Counted from the first letter of the stretch, positions 1 through 11,303 are shown. The stretch is DNA of 64,000 nt from Hippasteria phrygiana (GCA_037893225.1 JAZGUH010000205.1:692501-756500), one strand, 5' to 3'. The notes: a model not told the origin generated them from the sequence alone. Numbers and translations: made by a program.

Positions 1-1280
1 TACACTGTCCTTAATCGGAATACAGCACTAAATTTGAATCCAGTCTAATACAGCACATGCATAAACCAGAGACTGAGCTAAAAAGTGTATGCAGATAAGA
101 ACCACAGACTGTAAAACGTAAGAGTCTTAGGTTCAACCAAGGCCCCTACGAAAAAAAAAGTGCATACACTCAGTGATGGAAAAAGCTGGATTCGCATCGT
201 AAAAGGCAATACATTTTTAACAAAAAGCGAGACAAACTTGAAAACGATTAGCAGTTTTTGCGAATGAAAATTTCTCATAAGATCATGCAGAACGACGGCC
301 GACGCTCGACACCCCTACCATACCAAGTGCGGTGGGTGACGAGGGAAACTTTAACTTTGGATGTAAAATGATTTAATAAATCAAACTCGCCCACTGTTTT
401 TATCCGATCCGTTCAACACGCTGGCGCAATCTCACCCCCAGTCAGTCTGCGGTTTCTTTCAATGGTTTTGCGCGATAAGGACAGTTTAGTACGTGTAGTT
501 CTTGTACAGTACCATGTGGGCGCAGTTGTTCACAAACCACATAATCTCATCTCAGCCCCGACAATCCACCTCAATCACTTACAATTAAACACTAAATTGT
601 ATGTTTAATATTGTTAATCAACTGTTTTATTCTGGCAAGTGTTGCAACCACCCGCGCTCTGTCGCAGCTCGTTAAGTCAGATGCACACGTACATGTGTAT
701 TTGGTTATACAATTGTAAGGAACGAAGTTTACCAAAAAACAAAAACAAACAATGTTAAAGTATGCGGGTCTTTCTCTTTTTGTTGTCTAACTTCTTGACC
801 GTTCTGGCTCAAGGATAAAGTTCACGCGACCCCGAGATAGGCGAAAAACCAGAGAAAAACCTAGTTCAGGTAACCCGGGGCAAAAAACTCTGGAAAATTT
901 CTATCTGACCCCTGAAGGCGATCGAGCACCGCTTAAAACGGCAGAACGAGCTCCAGGGTCCGCTGTTATACAATGCGACTATATATATGTGTATAAATAA
1001 TACAAGGGAAAGGGTGAAACATAATATACAATGTGATAGGGGGAAAATGAGTTGTGTGGCGTGGTGATTGCATTTCAACGCCTTATAAACGCACCCCTGG
1101 TACTCGCTTCACTGCACTCTAAAAAAGAGGTGTAATTTTTTGTTGGGTACAAGAATTGTGTAATTTTTGCTCAAATTTGAGCAAAATGAGAATTTTCCTT
1201 TTACCTCTTACTTGTGAAAATGAATACAACTGCTGCAAACTGCTGACTGACTAAATGGACCTGAAATATACAAATAAAAG
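1..1280. other. no recognisable gene or repeat
   Basis: I see no convincing coding region, RNA gene or paired repeat here. Open frames are short, lack domain-like composition and overlap one another. The stretch looks like ordinary intergenic DNA next to the Penelope-like element. Confidence 0.5.
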
Positions 1281-1289
1281 AATTAGCTG

Positions 1290-1338
1290 GCCTGACGTTT
1301 CAAACTTAAGCAAGTTCTTTCTCAAAGGCAAATGACAG
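1290..1338 (-). ncRNA. degenerate hammerhead-ribozyme-like segment
   Basis: On the minus strand the order is CTGTCATT (1338-1331), GCCTTTGAGAAAG (1329-1317), a short AACTT/AAGTT hairpin, then GAAACGTC (1301-1294). Penelope-like elements are known to carry small hammerhead ribozymes in their terminal repeats. GAAAC-GTC and a GCCTTTGAGAAAG stem are in the expected order. However, the essential CUGANGA core is not intact, and an extra hairpin lies between the parts. This is at best a mutated, inactive relic and could be chance similarity. Confidence 0.3.
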
Positions 1339-1561
1339 AGTACAAGAAACAAACATGTAGGGAACACACATGCATGAGGGGGTGGGTGGAGAAACACAAA
1401 AGGAGGGATGCAAAGGAGCGTGGCAGTGGGTAAACATTAAAGGGAGAGGAAAGGACAGCCAGGAAGACAGGAACAAAGAAGTGTGGTTTGGGTAAGGATG
1501 AAGGAGGGGAGGGATTAAGATGAAGGTTGAAGCTGGGGAATTGGACAAAGGAGTGTGGTAA

Positions 1562-1577
1562 GGGGGGGGGGGGGGGG
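1562..1577 (+). repeat. homopolymer run, 16 G
   Basis: An uninterrupted run of 16 G lies in the purine-rich plus strand of the Penelope-like 3' tail. A second 16-G run occurs at 23502-23517. Runs like this are prone to sequencing length errors. Confidence 0.9.
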
Positions 1578-1727
1578 TTGAATTTAAGGTGGTAATAGGG
1601 CAAGAGAAGGAACAAAGAGAAGCGGCAAGGATAAACAGGAAATGGAAAGACAACCCCATTTGGCCAAGAGACCCCAAGAGGGTTTGCCCAGAGGATAATC
1701 TGTAAACAAATGACAATGGGGGAAAAA

Positions 1728-2300
1728 TTAAAAGTTAATCATTCCCTTCCTGGATGTTGAGACCATGTGGTTAATAGTCCGAAGACGTTTCATCAAAACT
1801 TTCTCTCGGCTGAGGCGAACTGAGTCCTTGCGGTGGAAAAGTGATTCTATGCCCTGTAGAATCATATCAGAAATGGAATGGTTAGGCAAGTTGAAGTGAT
1901 GACCAACAGGGGTGTCCATTTTCTTGGTGTTCACAGTCGATCGATGGCAATAGAAACACTTTTTGAGCGTGTTCTTGGTCTCCCCGACATACTGGATACC
2001 ACAAACCCTGCAAGAAATGAGATATATGACATTAGAGGTGTTGCAAGTAATGTTGCCATTCGTTCTGTGAGTAGTTCCAGATGAATGGCCAGAAAAGGAG
2101 TCAGACTCCTACACGTGAGTCTGGCAAACAACACACCTGGAATCGCACTTAAAAGTACCATGCTGTATGGGAGGGGATGAAACCAAGGTGGGGACCTCGG
2201 CTCGAACAATCAGGTCTCTTAGATTGCGGGGGCGCCTATAAGCCAATACTGGGTTGCCAGGGGCGGCACGGGCAAGGCGATCTGAAGTATGAAGGATATG
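1728..2300 (-). pseudogene. GIY-YIG endonuclease domain of Penelope-like element
   Basis: The minus-strand frame reads through YLISC..CGIQYVGET (codons around 2030-1980), followed by an H-rich stretch and PVGHHFNLPNHS, then a basic C-terminal helix ending near 1740. This matches the GIY-YIG nuclease at the C terminus of Penelope-like proteins, which nicks target DNA to prime reverse transcription. Upstream in the same frame are an RRPRNLRD-type motif and a Cys-rich CDSRCVVC segment typical of the linker before the nuclease. A TAG codon (complement of 2109-2111) interrupts the frame just after the Cys-rich segment. A one-base shift near 2318 separates this part from the reverse transcriptase. 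The identification is strong and the product cannot be made as it stands. Confidence 0.82.
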
Positions 2301-2314
2301 ATGGTTGTCATTAG

Positions 2315-3846
2315 TTAAATTTTACGAAAGGGAGGGAGACTAGGATGAAAGGTGGTGACCAAGGGAATCTTGGGGTCGGCATTAGTGCTAGGCGTCTTTT
2401 CCTTGAGAGCCAAATCTGTGGTGATAGATTTGGCTCTGGCGATAGCACGTTTAACTTTGCGGTAGCTGTGGCCCCTGGCAACCAAGTTATTCTTCAGTAC
2501 CTGTACATGATGGGAAAAGTCAGAATTATTAGAACAAATCCTTCTGAGTCTAAGTGCCTGGCTGAATGCTATGCCTGTCTTGCAATGCCTGGAGTGACAG
2601 CTGGAGGAGTGGAGGTACTGGTGGGTGTCTGTGGGTTTAGAATACAGATCAGTAGTTACCGAGTTGTCTTCCTTGCGATGGTGAATCCAGGAAGTTGGTC
2701 TGATGCACTGAATACTCTGATGTAAACTTGATGGTTCTGTGGAAGGAATTAATGTGATTAATGAAAGTCTCCAGACTGTCCTGATCACTGGTCCAAATGA
2801 AAAATACATCGTCAATATATCTCCACCATACCCAGGGGCGACATGGTGCTGAGGCAAGCATGCGCTCTTCGAGGTCGCCCATGAAGAGGCATGCAAAGGA
2901 GGGGGCCATGCGAGTGCCCATGGCTGTACCATGTACCTGTAGATAGTGTTTACCTAGGAAGGAAAAATTGTTCTTGGTTAGTACAAGTCTCATGAGGGTG
3001 CCAATATCACTGATGGTGGGGTTGTGTGCCCTGCCTTGGCCAGGGCCGAGGAACAAGCACGAATAGCCTCCTCGTGGGGGATGTTGGTGTACAGGGATGA
3101 GACGTCAAAAGTCCCAATGATGGCTGTGCTGGGAATCTTGTTCTTGATTCCTTCCAGCTTGCACAGGAAGTCTGGGGTGTCATGGATGTATGATGGCATC
3201 TGTGGAACGAGGGGTTTGAGAAAACTGTCAATAAACAGGGAGATACGTCCTGTTGGTGAACCATTACCAGAGACAATGGGCCTACCGGGGTTGCCAGCCT
3301 TGTGAATCTTTGGAAGGAGATAAAATCTGGCAGTCCTACAGTGAGAGGGAGAGAGAAATTTATGAGCTTTCTTAGACAGCTGGGCCCAATTTCATGGCTC
3401 TGCTTACCGTTAGCGAAAAATCCCCGCTTACTGTAGCAGAAAATTCTGTGCTTACGCAAGCGTATTTCACGCGTTAGCGGGGAATTTTGGCTCCTGAGCA
3501 TGCGTACATCCCGTAACTAAGGATTCTGTGCTTACAGGGTTAGCGCAGAATTTTTCTGCTAGCGCTGTTAGCGCAAAATGGTGACCGTAAGCGCGGAAAG
3601 CTGTGGTTAGCAGAGCCATGAAATTGGGCCCTGGACACGTGATCGCATATCGTCCAGCACCTGTTGTATCTCTTGAGAGAATGTACCTGTGGGGTCAGAG
3701 TCAAGGCAGATGTAGTTAGTATGATTGTTCAACTGGCGGTGGGCCTCATCAATGTACTGATGACGATCCATGATGACCACAGCTGAACCTTTGTCGGCCG
3801 GCTTGATGATGATATCAGTACGGGAGGGCAAGGCATTCAATGCCAA
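2315..3846 (-). pseudogene. reverse transcriptase domain of Penelope-like element, interrupted
   Basis: Motifs in minus-strand order are IIIKPADKGSAVVIMDR (about 3815-3765), a FYLLPKIHK/GRPIVSGNGSP block (about 3330-3260), TFDVSSLYTNIPHEEA (about 3110-3065), HGTAMGTRMAPSFACLFMGDLE (about 2935-2870), the catalytic RYIDDVFFIW (about 2830-2800), and DLYSKPTDTHQYLH in the thumb (about 2650-2605). These are the usual blocks of a Penelope-type reverse transcriptase. The segments lie in different frames, with changes near 3030 and 2690, and a MITE splits the domain at 3383-3630. Removing the MITE and one CTG copy rejoins ...RSRVQ to LSKKAHKF... in frame, so the enzyme was intact at that point when the MITE arrived. 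Confidence 0.87.
3383..3630. mobile_element. 248-bp MITE inserted in the reverse transcriptase
   Basis: The ends are inverted copies of GGCCCAATTTCATGGCTCTG, about 23 bp with near-perfect pairing. Both sides are flanked by CTG (3380-3382 and 3631-3633), read as a 3-bp target duplication. The interior is non-coding and rich in short inverted TTAGCG/CGCTAA-type words. It belongs to some non-autonomous DNA-transposon family. I do not assign a superfamily because the G/C bases at the boundary make the exact duplication length uncertain by a base or two. Confidence 0.8.
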
Positions 3847-4038
3847 GCGCTCCTCTCTGCGGAGATTGTCATGAGTTCTGTGGACAAAGTTATCAGGGTT
3901 AGTGACTTGAGAACTGACAACTTGAACATAAGTCTCGAGGGCTGGTACACGATTCTTGGGGGTACCCAGGTACTTTTGACACGGAACGGTTCTGGGTCAC
4001 ATCAGTCAGAATCAAGGAAAAACTCTCGGAGACGGATC

Positions 4039-4443
4039 CTACGGTAGTATTCTGTGAGATCTTGGCTGTTCAGCGTCAGATATGGATGAGGAAGAAAGGT
4101 TAACTACAGTATTGGAAGAGGGTGGTGGTGTAGACTGGGGCCTGGGGCGTCTGAAGTGTCTCTGTCTGCGTTGATGTTGCTTGGTAAGCAAGCCACCAAT
4201 CTTCTTGTTTCTCCTGTTAAGCAGAACGGAGTCAAGGTTAGATACGCTCTTATCAATCTCATCATGGAATTTACTGTATCTGGTGTCAGAACAACTGGAT
4301 CTAAGTTCCGAGTCGAGGTGGGCAATATTCTGATGGAGGTTCTGAAGTGTAGTTTGACACTGTTGAGAGAGGACATTGATGAGTTTAATGGAGGTACCAT
4401 GTTGAATTTGGTTCCATCTCCTTGTGTTACATTTGGTACACAT
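4039..4443 (-). pseudogene. N-terminal region of the Penelope-like protein
   Basis: This 134-codon minus-strand frame has a helical, basic central part containing LLNRRNKKIGGLL, then a Ser/Pro-rich linker. Conserved RR.KK.. helices before the reverse transcriptase are typical of Penelope-like proteins. It lies directly upstream of the reverse transcriptase in the same orientation. Stops and frame changes separate the two. Identification rests on position and the basic helix, so it is less certain than the catalytic domains. Confidence 0.6.
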
Positions 4444-4761
4444 TCAAAAGGTTAATTCGTACCAAACGATGGGTACAAAATCTAGCAGCCCAGCTGAAAG
4501 GTCACTTATTACCTTGCAAAAGGTTAAAAGTATTAGTTTACCTCTTATATAGAGCTAAATTGTACAAAAATAGAGTAATAGTTCCCCAATGAGTGGTACA
4601 AAATTACCATGGCTACATGGGTAAACAGGCGCACGTGGAAAGTTTTACCCAATTTACGTGTCATCCAAGCATGCGCCGTGCGCGCCGCGGTCGCCTGGCG
4701 TACATACATGTACACGATGTACCGTATGTACTGTATGAGAAGCGTAATATATAGAACCAAC
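4444..4761. other. putative promoter/5' flank of the SAM-domain gene
   Basis: This short non-repetitive stretch lies between the Penelope-like copy and the ATG at 4762. A frame is open on the plus strand from 4609 into exon 1, but nothing upstream of 4762 looks like a domain. An AT-rich TAATATATAG at 4746-4755 is too close to the ATG to be a normal TATA box for it. No firm regulatory element can be called. Confidence 0.3.
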
Positions 4762-4825
4762 ATGGACGCTGTACAGGAAAGACTGAGCCTTTGGGGATTT
4801 GAAGGCTTAATTCCTGTTTTTGATG
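4762..4825 (+). CDS. candidate first coding exon of a SAM-domain protein (5' half of the domain)
   Basis: An ATG in strong context (AACATGG, A at -3 and G at +4) opens 21 codons beginning MDAVQERLSLWGFEGLIP and ends TTTGATG, directly followed by the consensus donor GTAAGT at 4826. The phase is 1. The exon at 23932 starts with AT after a CAG acceptor and restores GAT AAT GGT. The joined product continues as NGIDEDAFELL, LIPNTGKRLKF, which has the helix pattern and the LIP..G.R.KF ending of a SAM domain, a small fold for protein-protein contacts. Matching phase, splice sites and domain continuity across 19 kb support the pairing. No transcript evidence is available, and the gene may itself be a domesticated or dead transposon gene. 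Confidence 0.6.
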
Positions 4826-4856
4826 GTAAGTTAATGAAGTGGAGTTAACCCTAACC

Positions 4857-6076
4857 TAGTCCGAGTAACTTGGACCCTTCATATCGCCTTTTTTAACATT
4901 TGGACATGATCTGGCGATAGTAGGGTCCAAGTCGATTGCACAATAGAGAATGGCCAAAAATTCAATCCCCCAAAAAAACATCAGAATTCAACCTTACAAC
5001 GGCCACCAAAATACTAGATACGCCACCACCTGACCAAGTGGAGTTCCATGATCAGATGAATGTACCAAGGTTTACTTAACATCCAAATAAAAAGTGAAAT
5101 TTTACCGTTTCATTCCCAGAGACCCACACAGAACATGTCTTCTCGCTATCTTGTAAGTTGTAGTCAGTCAGTGCAGTACGCAGTTCGAATTGTGACCGTA
5201 CCCCTCGACCGTGCATGACGTCCCCCTGATCCGGAGCGCCCGCAAGCATCGCACGACAACCTGTTAATGCCGGCGACTGTTTCCTGGTGGTACAACAGTC
5301 GTGTCCATCCGATTGGAGGCTGCACGCGCGTGCGACTCGTTCTGTTTTGTATTGTTCTGTTTTGTTTTATTATTGGGGGCGGTTGTAATTGTGTTAATGA
5401 AGATCAAACTGCTTGATCTTAATTTAATTAAAAGTATCTGCCCATCTGCCTGAGATTTAACATAAAATTAATTCACATTTAAATTTTCTTTTTTGGGGGG
5501 GGGTTTGTGTTTACAATTTATATATATATTTCTATTTATTTTTTGGGGGGGGGTGTGTGGAAATACTTAATGAATTACAACCTGAGGGAACGCATACAAG
5601 TTAACAACCAATTGAATCAATAATATATCTACACACAAACACGTAACGCGACCTTTGTACCACTCACGAAACAGTCGCCGGCATAAACAGGTTGTCGCGC
5701 GATGCTTGCGGGCGCTGCGCATCAGGGTGACGTCATGCACGGTCGAGGGGTACGGTCACAATTCGAACTGCGTACTGCACTGACTGACTACAAGATAGCG
5801 AGAAGACATGTTCTGCGTGGGTCTCTGGTAAAATTTCACTTTTTATTTAGATGTTAAGTAAACCTTGGTACATTCATCTGATCATGGAACTCCACTTGGT
5901 CAGGTGGTGGCGTATCTAGTATTTTGGTGGCCGTTGTAAGGTTGAATTCTGATGTTTTTTTGGGGGATTGAATTTTTGGCCATTCTCTATTGTGCAATCG
6001 ACTTGGACCCTACTATCGCCAGATCATGTCCAAATGTTAAAAAGGGCGATATGAAGGGTCCAAGTTACTCGGACTA
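4857..6076. mobile_element. foldback element FB-A1 with 9-bp target duplication
   Basis: The arms are near-perfect inverted copies, about 4857-5300 against about 5640-6076, beginning TAGTCCGAGTAACTTGGACC and ending in its complement. A non-coding centre of roughly 300 bp separates them. Perfect ACCCTAACC direct repeats flank it (4848-4856 and 6077-6085). Long terminal inverted repeats with 9-bp duplications resemble Mutator-like elements, but no transposase is present to confirm that. A second copy, FB-A2, lies at 16151-17147. Confidence 0.85.
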
Positions 6077-6833
6077 ACCCTAACCATCCCTAACCTGCCA
6101 AAATCAAACACCCCATTTGTGTTGAATTTTGTGTGATTGGGTACTGTAGAGCCTTGGCACCATCACTTTGCATGGGACTTGATGCCCTGATTTTGTCTAA
6201 GTACAAAGAATGAGCCATTGGTTTACTATACTTCCAGAACTGTAAGGTTTTCACAAACCTTACACAGAGAGACACATTGATTGATTGAACCTGCTGTGGA
6301 CGATTTTCTTCCATAGTTTTGACCCTCAATAACTTTCTAGTCACGAAATTTTCTGCCCCAAGATTTCACATGCCTTAACTTGATATGGCCATGTACACAT
6401 ACATGTAGGCTAGGTTCACTTCCTTGAAATGTAACTCAAAAAGTGAAATTTTACGGAAATTTCGCTTACCAAGACCACATCAATCGCCAATCCGCAGTTT
6501 CGCATCAGTTTTTGTCGACTGAGGGCGCTTCAATGCTCTTTACCAACCACTGCGCGGCTTTCATAAACAACACGCGAAGCAAAAACACACCAAATTGACG
6601 GATTGTTTTCGCAGAAAACAGTCGTCTGAATATTGTTTTCAGGTTCGTACGGCATACTACTAGCAGCCGAGCGAGAGCCGCGTTACCGCGCCTCGCTTTA
6701 TGCGGTAACGCGGCTGCTAGTTTTTCAGGCAACTGTTTCCTGCGAAAATAATCCGTCAATTTGGTGTGTTTTTGCCTCACGCGTTGATATGAAAGCCGCG
6801 CTGTGGTTGGTCAAGAGCATTGAGGCGCCCTCA

Positions 6834-7078
6834 GTCGACAAAAACGGATGCGAAACTGCGGATTGGCGATTGATGTGGTCTTGGTAAGCGAAATTTCCGT
6901 AAAATTTCACTTTTTGAGTTGCATTTCAAGGAAGTGAACCTAGCCTATGTGTACATGGCCATATCAAGTTAAGGCATGTGAAATCTTGGGGCAGAAAATT
7001 TCGTGACTAGAAAGTTATTGAGGGTCAAAACTATGGAAGAAAATCGTCCACAGCAGGTTCAATGTGTCTCTCTGTAAG
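6834..7078 (+). repeat. left copy (first part) of a 298-bp direct repeat
   Basis: Starting at GTCGACAAAAACGG this matches 11752 onward. The copy continues after the 3.1-kb insertion at 10219-10271. Together the two parts (245 + 53 bases) equal the 298 bases of the second copy at 11752-12049. Confidence 0.88.
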
Positions 7079-10000
7079 TAGGCATGTCAGGCCAAAATTG
7101 TAAACAGATAACACATCTATTTTTATGACATTTTTGAACAGTTCTCATTAAAAGAAGAAAAAAACTTTTTGAATCATGGAAATCGGACAAGCGGTTCTTG
7201 AGATAGATTAATTTTAAAGTTGAAAAATTGACGCATATTTCAGATTCAAATTCGATAATTTCAGATTTGTAATAAAAAGCCATTTTTGAGCCTTTCTAAA
7301 GACAAAATAAGGCATAAGATAGGCATAATGCATTTTTATTTGAGAAATATAGTGTCATTTCTTCATATAAATTGGTTTACAATGTTGTTACACTTTTTAA
7401 TTAAAAAATATTTAATGATGAAAATGGTCCATTGTCCATTATGTTCTTTGGTGTATGCATGGTCCGGTGAAAAAAGACTAAGTCCCCTTAATTATATATT
7501 CATTCTGCTGTATTTTCCATGTGAAAGGCCCTTAGTCAATGAAACCTTGGCAGTAATTAAAATGTACACTGGAAAAGAAAGTAATTGTCAATTTGGTAAA
7601 CAAAATAAATTAAATGACTAATTAAACAATAAAACATAATTTCAGCTCATTAATATTCATGAGGCTCATTAATTATGCATGAGGCAAGACAAAAAATCCA
7701 CGTTTCTCATTCATCCGAGCAGTAAACAAACTTTATTGGGGTATTTTTAGGTGCTGAATCCAATTCTGAGGTTATATTTGCAATTAAATGCACCAAAAGT
7801 GAACTTTTTAGCTAAAGACAATACAAATTTGGTTGAAAATTCTGAGAAAATGACGTAGTATCTTGCTAAAATTTGCAAAGCTTTCAAATTATAGCATCAA
7901 TTAAAACAGTAGCAATAAACAGCCAAAACAAAATCTTGTTACAAAAGGACCCCACAAAAGTGAAATTAAAATGCTGTTAATATAATGGCGATTCAGCAAA
8001 CAATCCTGTAAATCTTTTAAAACAATCAGTTACTTTTGTCAGTAAAAAAAAAAAAATCCGAAAAAAAATCCGAAGAGCCAAAATGAGTGACAGCACTCCT
8101 ACACTACACATATATCGGCTCTTACAATGACTACCATTACGCCCTCTATTTTAATCTGTATTGTCGGCCATTGTGTCCGGTGAGCTTGCGTGCGTGTACG
8201 TACACGATCCATCACCGCGCGCGCGCAACCCGCGAAGTGTTCCTTTTTAGCTTTCATTCATTGGGGGATTGGCTCATTTAGCGATGATGGTATCAAAAAT
8301 AGCAAGTAATTTTGGCAGTTATATGAGTAAGAAACATTGGAAAAACCAATTTTAGGCTCGTTTATTGAAAAAACAGAATTAATTAACGTCAAAACTGTGT
8401 CTGAAGAATGAAACTTACAATTAGCAGACGATAACCCCCCAAGACCTCCAAAACGACATCGGATTTAATGCGCATGCGTCCTAAGCTTTCCATTGATACC
8501 AAATTTGTTGCCAATTGGTGGCGCCATCACAACTTTTTATTGAGTTTTGTGAGAAGGAGTGCACTCCGCCATTTTGCGACAATCGGAAGTTGCGCATCGC
8601 TTCGCGAAGTATTACAACTTAATTAAAGTACTTCCAATGAAGGTACATCAGTGTTCGATTTAGACGGGTGCACGCATGCACTGGTGCATGTACTTTTTCC
8701 TCTGTGCACGTAAACCTCTGGTACAACGTGCATGCTGTGCATGTACTTTTTTAGGCCTGTACCTGCTGGTATATTTCCCCATGTTGAACAACGTATCACA
8801 TCAGCGCGCATCCATTTATTGCACGCAACGCAACGATCGACATGATGTGTGCGTGCCTGCATATTACCATCGTTGTAGTCTTGGTCAAGTGCAAACAACC
8901 GCAACCGATCTGCTACCGTATTATTCCCAATGTACAATGTACGTACACGCAGCTAACATTGACTTAAGAAAAGACCCGTTAACCCGGCCCCCGCGACCTG
9001 GGGTTAGAGCAATTGATCAATAAAGCCAACCCCAAAAGCGCATCTGCGCGTGCGCGTTGCTTTGTTGCTAGTCTTGGTCAAGTGCAAGCAACCGCACTGA
9101 ATGCCACCGTCTTATTCCCAGTGTACAATGCATGTACACGCATCTTACACGAAGCGAAAGTCGTCTTGAGAAACGACAAATGCGTGCGGCACATGCATTG
9201 TGCACAAGACATGCAAGACAATGTTTTTGACAGCTTACGTGTGATTTGGGCGTCCATGGTATAAATTATCGGCTGTTACTAATCAACAGTGTCGAAATAG
9301 AAACAAAAGCTCGTCTTTCTAGTGCCGCAAGGAAGCCAACTGAAGGTAAATGTCGTAGTACTCCAACAACTCAACAAGTGAAGCCTTGTCATCAACCCGG
9401 CCCCCGATACTTCCTCCCCGATTGCCGGCGCGGCCCCGGCACCCGGGCCGATTCGCGATCTCTCGGTGGCCGGCCCTGATATTAAATTTTAGCGGAACCG
9501 AGCTCAGTCCTGGCGGGTCCGATCCCGGTGGGCCCGATCTCATGATGCTGTACACGTGGTGATTTCCATCAGGTATATAAAAAGATAAATTATTCCTCCG
9601 TTCTTCCGGTAAGGAAAAAGTGACGTCATCACGATAATATCGCGATATTTTTGTGCCGATATTTCGGTATCAAAATATCGAACAGCCTTCTGACACCGTG
9701 GAACATGATACTACAGTAGTAACGTAACTTCGGCTTCGCCTTCGTCTTCTCGCAATCGTGTCAGAGATTGCTAATTACCACTGATGAAATAAACAAACAG
9801 CGAATACCAATTGTACAAAAACACATTTTATTTACAAAGCAAAACAATAGCTACATTTGAAAATTTGTAGGAATATAAAGTACATATTTTAAAACAACAA
9901 ATATGTCTACCTATTGTTCTTTTGGGTTATGACTTGTGTGCACATTTTTTTGTGCATGTAAAATTTATTTTGTGCATGTAACTTTTTTGGTCTACATGCA

Positions 10001-10211
10001 CCAGTGCATGCGACTTTTTTTTTCTAAATCGACCCCTGAGGTACATTCCTAAAACCTCGGGAAAATGTTTATTAAGTAGTTTTCTAACAAGTTTAGTAAT
10101 ATCAGCCCCAAAAATTAAAATTTTGCGTTAGAAAAGTGAGCTTTTACTAGCCGTTTTGTTTCGCATACCGGACATTATCGGAAATGAATCACGATGCGCT
10201 TGACATGCCTA
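7079..10211. mobile_element. 3.1-kb non-coding element with 7-bp target duplication
   Basis: It begins TAGGCATGTCA and ends TGACATGCCTA. CTGTAAG stands on both sides (7072-7078 and 10212-10218), and the empty site is preserved in the duplicate at 11990-12004 (CTCTCTGTAAGGTTTG). The interior has no convincing gene. It contains a tandem GCTCATTAATxxxCATGAG pair near 7647-7685, two diverged direct repeats (about 8870-8960 and 9063-9155), and an inverted pair (about 8641-8765 and 9930-10045) around a GC-rich block near 9390-9540. Terminal inverted repeats are only about 11 bp. The superfamily is unknown. Confidence 0.7.
8870..9155 (+). repeat. pair of diverged ~90-bp direct repeats
   Basis: GTAGTCTTGGTCAAGTGCAA near 8875 and CTAGTCTTGGTCAAGTGCAA near 9068 start two similar blocks. 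Both run on through CAACCGCA, TATTCCCA and TGTACAATG to TACACGCA. They lie about 190 bases apart inside the 3.1-kb element. Confidence 0.7.
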
Positions 10212-10271
10212 CTGTAAGGTTTGTGAAAACCTTACAGTTCTGGAAGTAGGTTTACTACACAGTGTTGGAGT

Positions 10272-11303
10272 AATACACACCACAAAACTCCCTTTGAGGC
10301 CCGTAATGCTAAATTACCTATCACCATCTTCCCTTTGCATAATCACTTCCCCTATTGGCATTATTATAACCCAGTTATCTCCACGGAAATTCTCAACCGG
10401 GTGGCCCATATGACAGATGACAATGACAAAGGTAATATTAGTACTGAAATAATCAATACTACTTGGGGTAACACTCTTCACATTTTCACTGATGGTTCAC
10501 TTAACCCCAATTTAAATACTGTAGGTTGTGGCATATATATCCCTCAAGTTAAATATTCTAACGGCACCCGACTTAATAATGGTATTTCTATTTTTACTGC
10601 CGAACTATTTGCCATTTTGCTAGCACTTGAGTGGATAGAACAAGTTAAACCTTTGAACTCCTGTATCTTTAGTGATTGTCAAAGTGCTCTTAAAGCTATT
10701 TCTAAACCGGCCCCTCAAATCAAAATCGCTTGCGACATCCTTTACACACTAATCAATATCCGTCACCAGGGTAACTCAGTCTGTTTTGAGTGGGTCCCTG
10801 GTCATTGTGGGATCCCTGGAAATGAAAAGGCTGATGATATTGCCAAATGGGCCGCCCATAAAAACAACATCGATCACTGTATCCCCTTTTCAGATACCGA
10901 AGTTAAAAGTCTTCTAAAAAAACAGCTCATTACCAACTGGTCTAAAAACATCCCCAAACTCGACCCTACAAAACACTACCAAATCAACCCATCCTTTTCG
11001 TTTGCCAGCTGGGGAAAAGGACGCTCCAAAGAAATTATACTTCACAGACTCCGCTTGGGCGTCTGCAACGGCCTCAAAAAGTTCCTCTTCTTTTTTGGTA
11101 AACACCCAAATGGTATCTGTGATACATGTGGGACTAGTGACGATGTAGGACATTTCCTCCTCAAATGTAATAATCAACGATGTACTCTCCAACACGCCTT
11201 AAATTTCACTCCAGCTCAAATGACACTGACTAATATCCTTGGCCAAAAACACAATTACCATCACATTCTCCAGTATGTAAAAAATTGTAATGTTAATATT
11301 TAA
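10272..11303 (+). pseudogene. RNase H and C-terminal zinc knuckle of a retrotransposon polyprotein (partial)
   Basis: The frame is open from the insertion boundary to a TAA at 11301-11303. All four RNase H acidic residues are present: D in FTDGS (codon 10491), E in TAELFA (10602), D in FSDCQSAL (10674) and D in NEKADD (10833), plus the WVPGHCGIPGN loop with its histidine. RNase H removes the RNA strand during element replication. After it comes CDTCGTSDDVGHFLLKC, a zinc-knuckle pattern seen downstream of RNase H in such polyproteins. There is no ATG at the start, so it is the 3' end of a longer gene. The remaining frame has no breaks, so the insertion may be fairly recent. Confidence 0.85.

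Larger units (their letters stand above)
1283..4443 (-). mobile_element. Penelope-like retroelement, decayed copy
   Basis: Read on the minus strand, this region carries the parts of a Penelope-like element in order: an N-terminal basic/coiled region (4443-4039), a reverse transcriptase with a YIDD motif (about 3846-2315), a GIY-YIG endonuclease (about 2230-1728), and a pyrimidine-rich 3' tail ending in a degenerate hammerhead-like segment near 1290-1338. Reverse transcriptase plus a C-terminal GIY-YIG nuclease is the hallmark of the Penelope group. The copy is dead: the reading frame changes several times (near 3030, 2690 and 2318), there is a TAG at 2109-2111, and a MITE sits at 3383-3630. 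I could not define exact element ends or a target duplication. Confidence 0.85.
6229..10248. mobile_element. foldback element FB-E, split by a later 3.1-kb insertion
   Basis: It begins TACTTCCAGAACTGTAAGG and ends with the complement at 10248. Both sides carry GGTTTACTA (6220-6228 and 10249-10257), an exact 9-bp target duplication. Each tip holds a subterminal hairpin (GTAAGGTTT/AAACCTTAC). Long arms pair about 6280-6640 with 6700-7078, around a central GC-rich hairpin (AGCCGCGTTACCGC paired with its complement, about 6672-6718). The right arm is broken at 7078/10212 by the element at 7079-10211. Without that insertion FB-E is about 880 bp. It is non-coding. Confidence 0.82.

Noticed and set aside
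1306..1716. 136-codon minus-strand Pro/Ser-rich frame
   Set aside because: Low-complexity translation of the pyrimidine-rich Penelope-like 3' tail, including the 16-G run.
8087..9479. Several 64-115 codon frames inside the 3.1-kb element
   Set aside because: No domain-like content, no splice support and overlapping frames. They lie in a repeat-rich non-coding insertion.
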